Under the pieces are notes generated by a model. The model did not search any database. It was not told where the DNA came from and was given only the letters and a program-made list of their open reading frames with translations. Below, piece by piece: positions 5,113 through 6,870 of a DNA stretch of 6,870 bases. Every line of letters begins with the position of its first letter. Positions within the stretch are counted from its first letter, which is position 1. The stretch is from Spirochaeta sp. Lineage in GTDB: Bacteria > Spirochaetota > Spirochaetia > DSM-2461. The stretch covers positions 1 through 6,870 of the forward strand of contig DAOVYP010000123.1 in NCBI GenBank assembly GCA_030635565.1, read 5' to 3'. Both the position numbers and the translations under genes were made by a program.

Positions 5113-5145
5113 CCCCGCAGGCAGCGCCGGGTGATAGGGATAATG
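5096..5145. repeat. second, solo copy of the element's left-end sequence
   Basis: The hairpin GGGGAT-GAATCA-ATCCCC is followed by GCAG, GCGCCG, GTGATAG and GGATAATG. The same order occurs at 4694-4738, where a GGGG/CCCC hairpin is followed by GCAG, CCGCCG, GCGATAG and GAGGATG. Orientation is the same. It indicates a dispersed repeat family and not a single palindromic accident. Confidence 0.55.
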
Positions 5146-5182
5146 CAGATTACTTTGTTACCCTGCTATGCAATAATCAGAC

Positions 5183-5698
5183 ATGGAATTAAGAGAGATA
5201 AAAGGACTGCCGGATTATTCTGACATCATTGAGCTTATTAATGCCGAATGGCCGCCGGAATCGGAATGGGGCGAAAAAACGGAAGATGAGAAAGTCGGGG
5301 AAATGATCCGGAGTCATAACTTGAAGACCGATACCGTTAAATATCTATTCGAAGATAACCGGGTTATTGGATTTTATCGTTACACAAGATGGCCCCGGGA
5401 AAATCCTGATCCACATAAAGCGCATACTCTGGACATTGCAATTCTTCCCTCAATGCAGAAACAAGGTCTTGGGGGACGACTCATGGCCGATATGATTGAA
5501 GATTGCAGGCATAAAGGTTTTCAGCAGCTCTTAAGCCGCAGCATGCGAAACAACAGGGGTTCCATCAAGCTGCATCAATCCTCCGGTTTTACTGTATATA
5601 TGGAAACTGAAGATTCGATTGTCTGGGAACTCAATCCTCAGCTTCAGTCATTTTCAGCTATACGGTTCGGGAAACTGAACCCGAATCCCGGAAAATGA
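5183..5698 (+). CDS. GNAT family N-acetyltransferase
   Basis: The 171-residue protein has the GNAT fold in the usual order. A central strand VIGFYRYTRW (61-70) is followed by motif A, LDIAILPSMQKQGLGGRLM at 83-101, with QKQGLGG as the acetyl-CoA pyrophosphate loop. The motif B region NRGSIKLHQSSGF (124-136) follows, ending in the characteristic SGF. The substrate cannot be told; small amines, antibiotics or protein N-termini are all possible in this family. The last 20 residues, after WELNPQ, look like a non-conserved tail. ATG 5183 has no SD; AATAAT (5172-5177) just before it could be a -10 element of a leaderless transcript. It stands alone between the palindromic block and carA, unrelated in function to its neighbours, consistent with an accessory or acquired gene. 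Confidence 0.85.
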   Translation: MELREIKGLPDYSDIIELINAEWPPESEWGEKTEDEKVGEMIRSHNLKTDTVKYLFEDNRVIGFYRYTRWPRENPDPHKAHTLDIAILPSMQKQGLGGRLMADMIEDCRHKGFQQLLSRSMRNNRGSIKLHQSSGFTVYMETEDSIVWELNPQLQSFSAIRFGKLNPNPGK

Positions 5699-5748
5699 AT
5701 GAACCAGACCACGCCAGAGGTCGCCAAAGCTTATTAAACCAATAACAT

Positions 5749-5787
5749 TCTGCATAAATATTGACTAAAACTGTATATTTATACATT
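5749..5787 (+). promoter_or_regulatory. tandem ARG-box-like operator (ArgR) of carA
   Basis: Two 18-bp boxes, TCTGCATAAATATTGACT (5749-5766) and ACTGTATATTTATACATT (5770-5787), each match the E. coli ARG-box consensus wNTGAATwwwwATTCANw at 14 of 16 defined positions. They are separated by 3 bp, 21 bp centre to centre, the spacing known for ArgR hexamer operators. They overlap the putative carA promoter, as expected for repression by ArgR with arginine. No ArgR gene is in the window. Confidence 0.55.
5761..5787 (+). promoter_or_regulatory. putative carA promoter within the operator
   Basis: TTGACT (5761-5766) is a good -35. The best -10 is TACATT (5782-5787) at a short 15-nt spacing, ending 8 nt before ATG 5796. 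The -10 assignment is weak. Transcription would start at or just before the start codon. Confidence 0.4.
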
Positions 5788-5795
5788 CTGTCGGC

Positions 5796-6870
5796 ATGAA
5801 TCCCATCGCTTACCTGATACTCGATGACGGCAGCATCTGGCCCGGAAAATGGTTCGGCGCATCACCGCCTGCCGCGGCCGCTCTGGAAAGTGCGGTCACT
5901 TCTTTCTGCGGAGAGGTTATCTTCAATACCGGAATGACGGGCTATCACGAGATACTCACCGACCCATCGTACACAGGCCAGATGATTCTGTTCACCTACC
6001 CGCATATCGGCAACTACGGGGATGATGACGAATGGTCCGAAATCGGACCGGAGCAGAACCGAAAGGGAGACAGGGGAATAAAGTGCGGCGGATTGATTGT
6101 CCGGTCATTTTATGACGGACCTGTGCCAGAGGGACGGAAATGCCTGGATGATTTTCTCAAAGAGAACGGTATCTGTGGAATCAGCGATGTCGATACCCGT
6201 GGACTCACACTCAAATTACGTCGTGATGGAAGCAGAAACGGTCTCATTGTAAGACCCGGCAGCGACAATGTTCCTGATGATGCGGGAATTAACGAGGCGA
6301 GGAGGTATGCCCTTGATATGCCTTCCATGACCGGACGGAACCTTACCGGTGAGGTGGGAACGGAACGGCTTGTAAGCTTCAATGAACAGGGCGCCCCGCA
6401 TGTCGCAGTGCTGGACTGCGGTGTGAAAATGAATATTGTCAGAGAGCTTACCGGTCGGGGATGCCGGGTTTCGGTACTCCCGTCTGATTCCGATGTTTCC
6501 GACGTACTCAGGGTGAATCCCGATGCTTTACTGCTGTCCAACGGACCGGGAGACCCCGAGCCGCTTGAGGGTCCCGCCGACCTTGCCAAACGGCTTATGG
6601 GAAAGCTGCCGCTCTGGGGCATATGCCTGGGGCATCAGGTTCTGGCACTGGCCGCAGGCGCTTCCACATACAAGATGAGCTTCGGTCATCACGGTGTGAA
6701 TCATCCGGTACGGGATGAAAAAACAGGCCGGGTATTCGTCACCAGTCAGAATCATGGTTTCGCGGTGGATGAGAAGAGTCTGCCGGAAGGTTTTGAAGTG
6801 AGATTCCGTAATACCAACGATGGAAGCGTCGAGGGTCTGGAAAATATGGAACTGAATTTGATTTGTGTCC
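5796..6870 (+). CDS. carA: carbamoyl-phosphate synthase small subunit, 3' end missing
   Basis: CarA hydrolyses glutamine and passes ammonia to CarB for carbamoyl phosphate, shared by pyrimidine and arginine synthesis. The open frame gives 358 codons and leaves the window without a stop. The N-terminal domain shows GEVIFNTGMTGYHEILTDPSY (from 39, shown in part as FNTGMTGYHEIL), GNYG (72-75), and DTRGLTLKLR (133-142). The class I glutamine amidotransferase domain begins about 202, with SNGPGDP at 248-254, the nucleophile Cys277 in GICLGHQ, and SQNHGFAV at 317-324. The window ends directly before the expected QFHPEA, so the catalytic His and Glu are not visible. No SD precedes ATG 5796. carB is expected downstream. 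The operator at 5749-5787 fits arginine control. Confidence 0.96.
   Translation, partial: MNPIAYLILDDGSIWPGKWFGASPPAAAALESAVTSFCGEVIFNTGMTGYHEILTDPSYTGQMILFTYPHIGNYGDDDEWSEIGPEQNRKGDRGIKCGGLIVRSFYDGPVPEGRKCLDDFLKENGICGISDVDTRGLTLKLRRDGSRNGLIVRPGSDNVPDDAGINEARRYALDMPSMTGRNLTGEVGTERLVSFNEQGAPHVAVLDCGVKMNIVRELTGRGCRVSVLPSDSDVSDVLRVNPDALLLSNGPGDPEPLEGPADLAKRLMGKLPLWGICLGHQVLALAAGASTYKMSFGHHGVNHPVRDEKTGRVFVTSQNHGFAVDEKSLPEGFEVRFRNTNDGSVEGLENMELNLICV

Noticed and set aside
5664..5687. Hairpin GGTTCGGG/CCCGAATC at the end of the acetyltransferase gene as a terminator
   Set aside because: Stem of 8 pairs with no following T-run, and it lies inside the coding sequence.
6110..6622. Minus-strand open frame of 170 codons antisense to carA
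   Set aside because: Ser/Pro-rich shadow of the carA codons; carA itself is unmistakable on the plus strand.

Overview
The window reads as a piece of a bacterial chromosome, most likely from a spirochaete. Every protein gene lies on the + strand. The suggestion rests on a flagellar rod cluster that ends in a single-domain rod-binding protein with no peptidoglycan-hydrolase half, followed by a sigma-70 family factor behind a sigma-54 promoter, an arrangement that recalls the Borrelia RpoN-RpoS cascade. The taxonomic call is an inference. No gene here is diagnostic on its own.

Layout. (1) 2-1613: end of a flagellar basal-body operon, with the 3' part of a FlgF-type rod protein, complete FlgG, and a short FlgJ-N-type rod-binding protein, tightly spaced and with good Shine-Dalgarno (SD) sequences. 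(2) 1614-1793: an AT-rich intergenic region with two AGTATACA repeats one helical turn apart and, about 100 bp further on, a near-consensus -24/-12 promoter. (3) 1794-2742: an RpoS/RpoD-like sigma factor closed by an intrinsic terminator. (4) 2757-4400: tsaD (tRNA t6A modification) and apt (adenine salvage), the latter with its own promoter. (5) 4405-4681: a promoter, tRNA-Gln(CTG), a spacer hairpin, tRNA-Glu(CTC) and a very strong terminator. (6) 4687-5145: a gene-free block packed with palindromes, bounded by related inverted ends that resemble a tRNA T-arm, plus an extra solo copy of the end. (7) 5183-5698: a GNAT acetyltransferase. (8) 5749-6870: carA, running off the window just before its catalytic His-x-Glu, behind what looks like a tandem pair of ARG boxes.

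How the parts relate. The flagellar genes build the rod. The sigma factor next to them probably answers to RpoN and an enhancer-binding protein. tsaD and the two tRNA genes belong to translation. apt and carA serve nucleotide metabolism, and carA also serves arginine synthesis, which would explain an ArgR operator. Genes that open a transcription unit (sigma factor, tsaD, GNAT, carA) lack a recognisable SD and have promoter-like elements very close to the start codon, whereas flgG, flgJ and apt have strong SDs. This suggests leaderless or near-leaderless mRNAs.

The most unusual parts are the sigma-54-driven sigma factor, the palindrome-packed element beside tRNA-Glu, and the carA operator pair.
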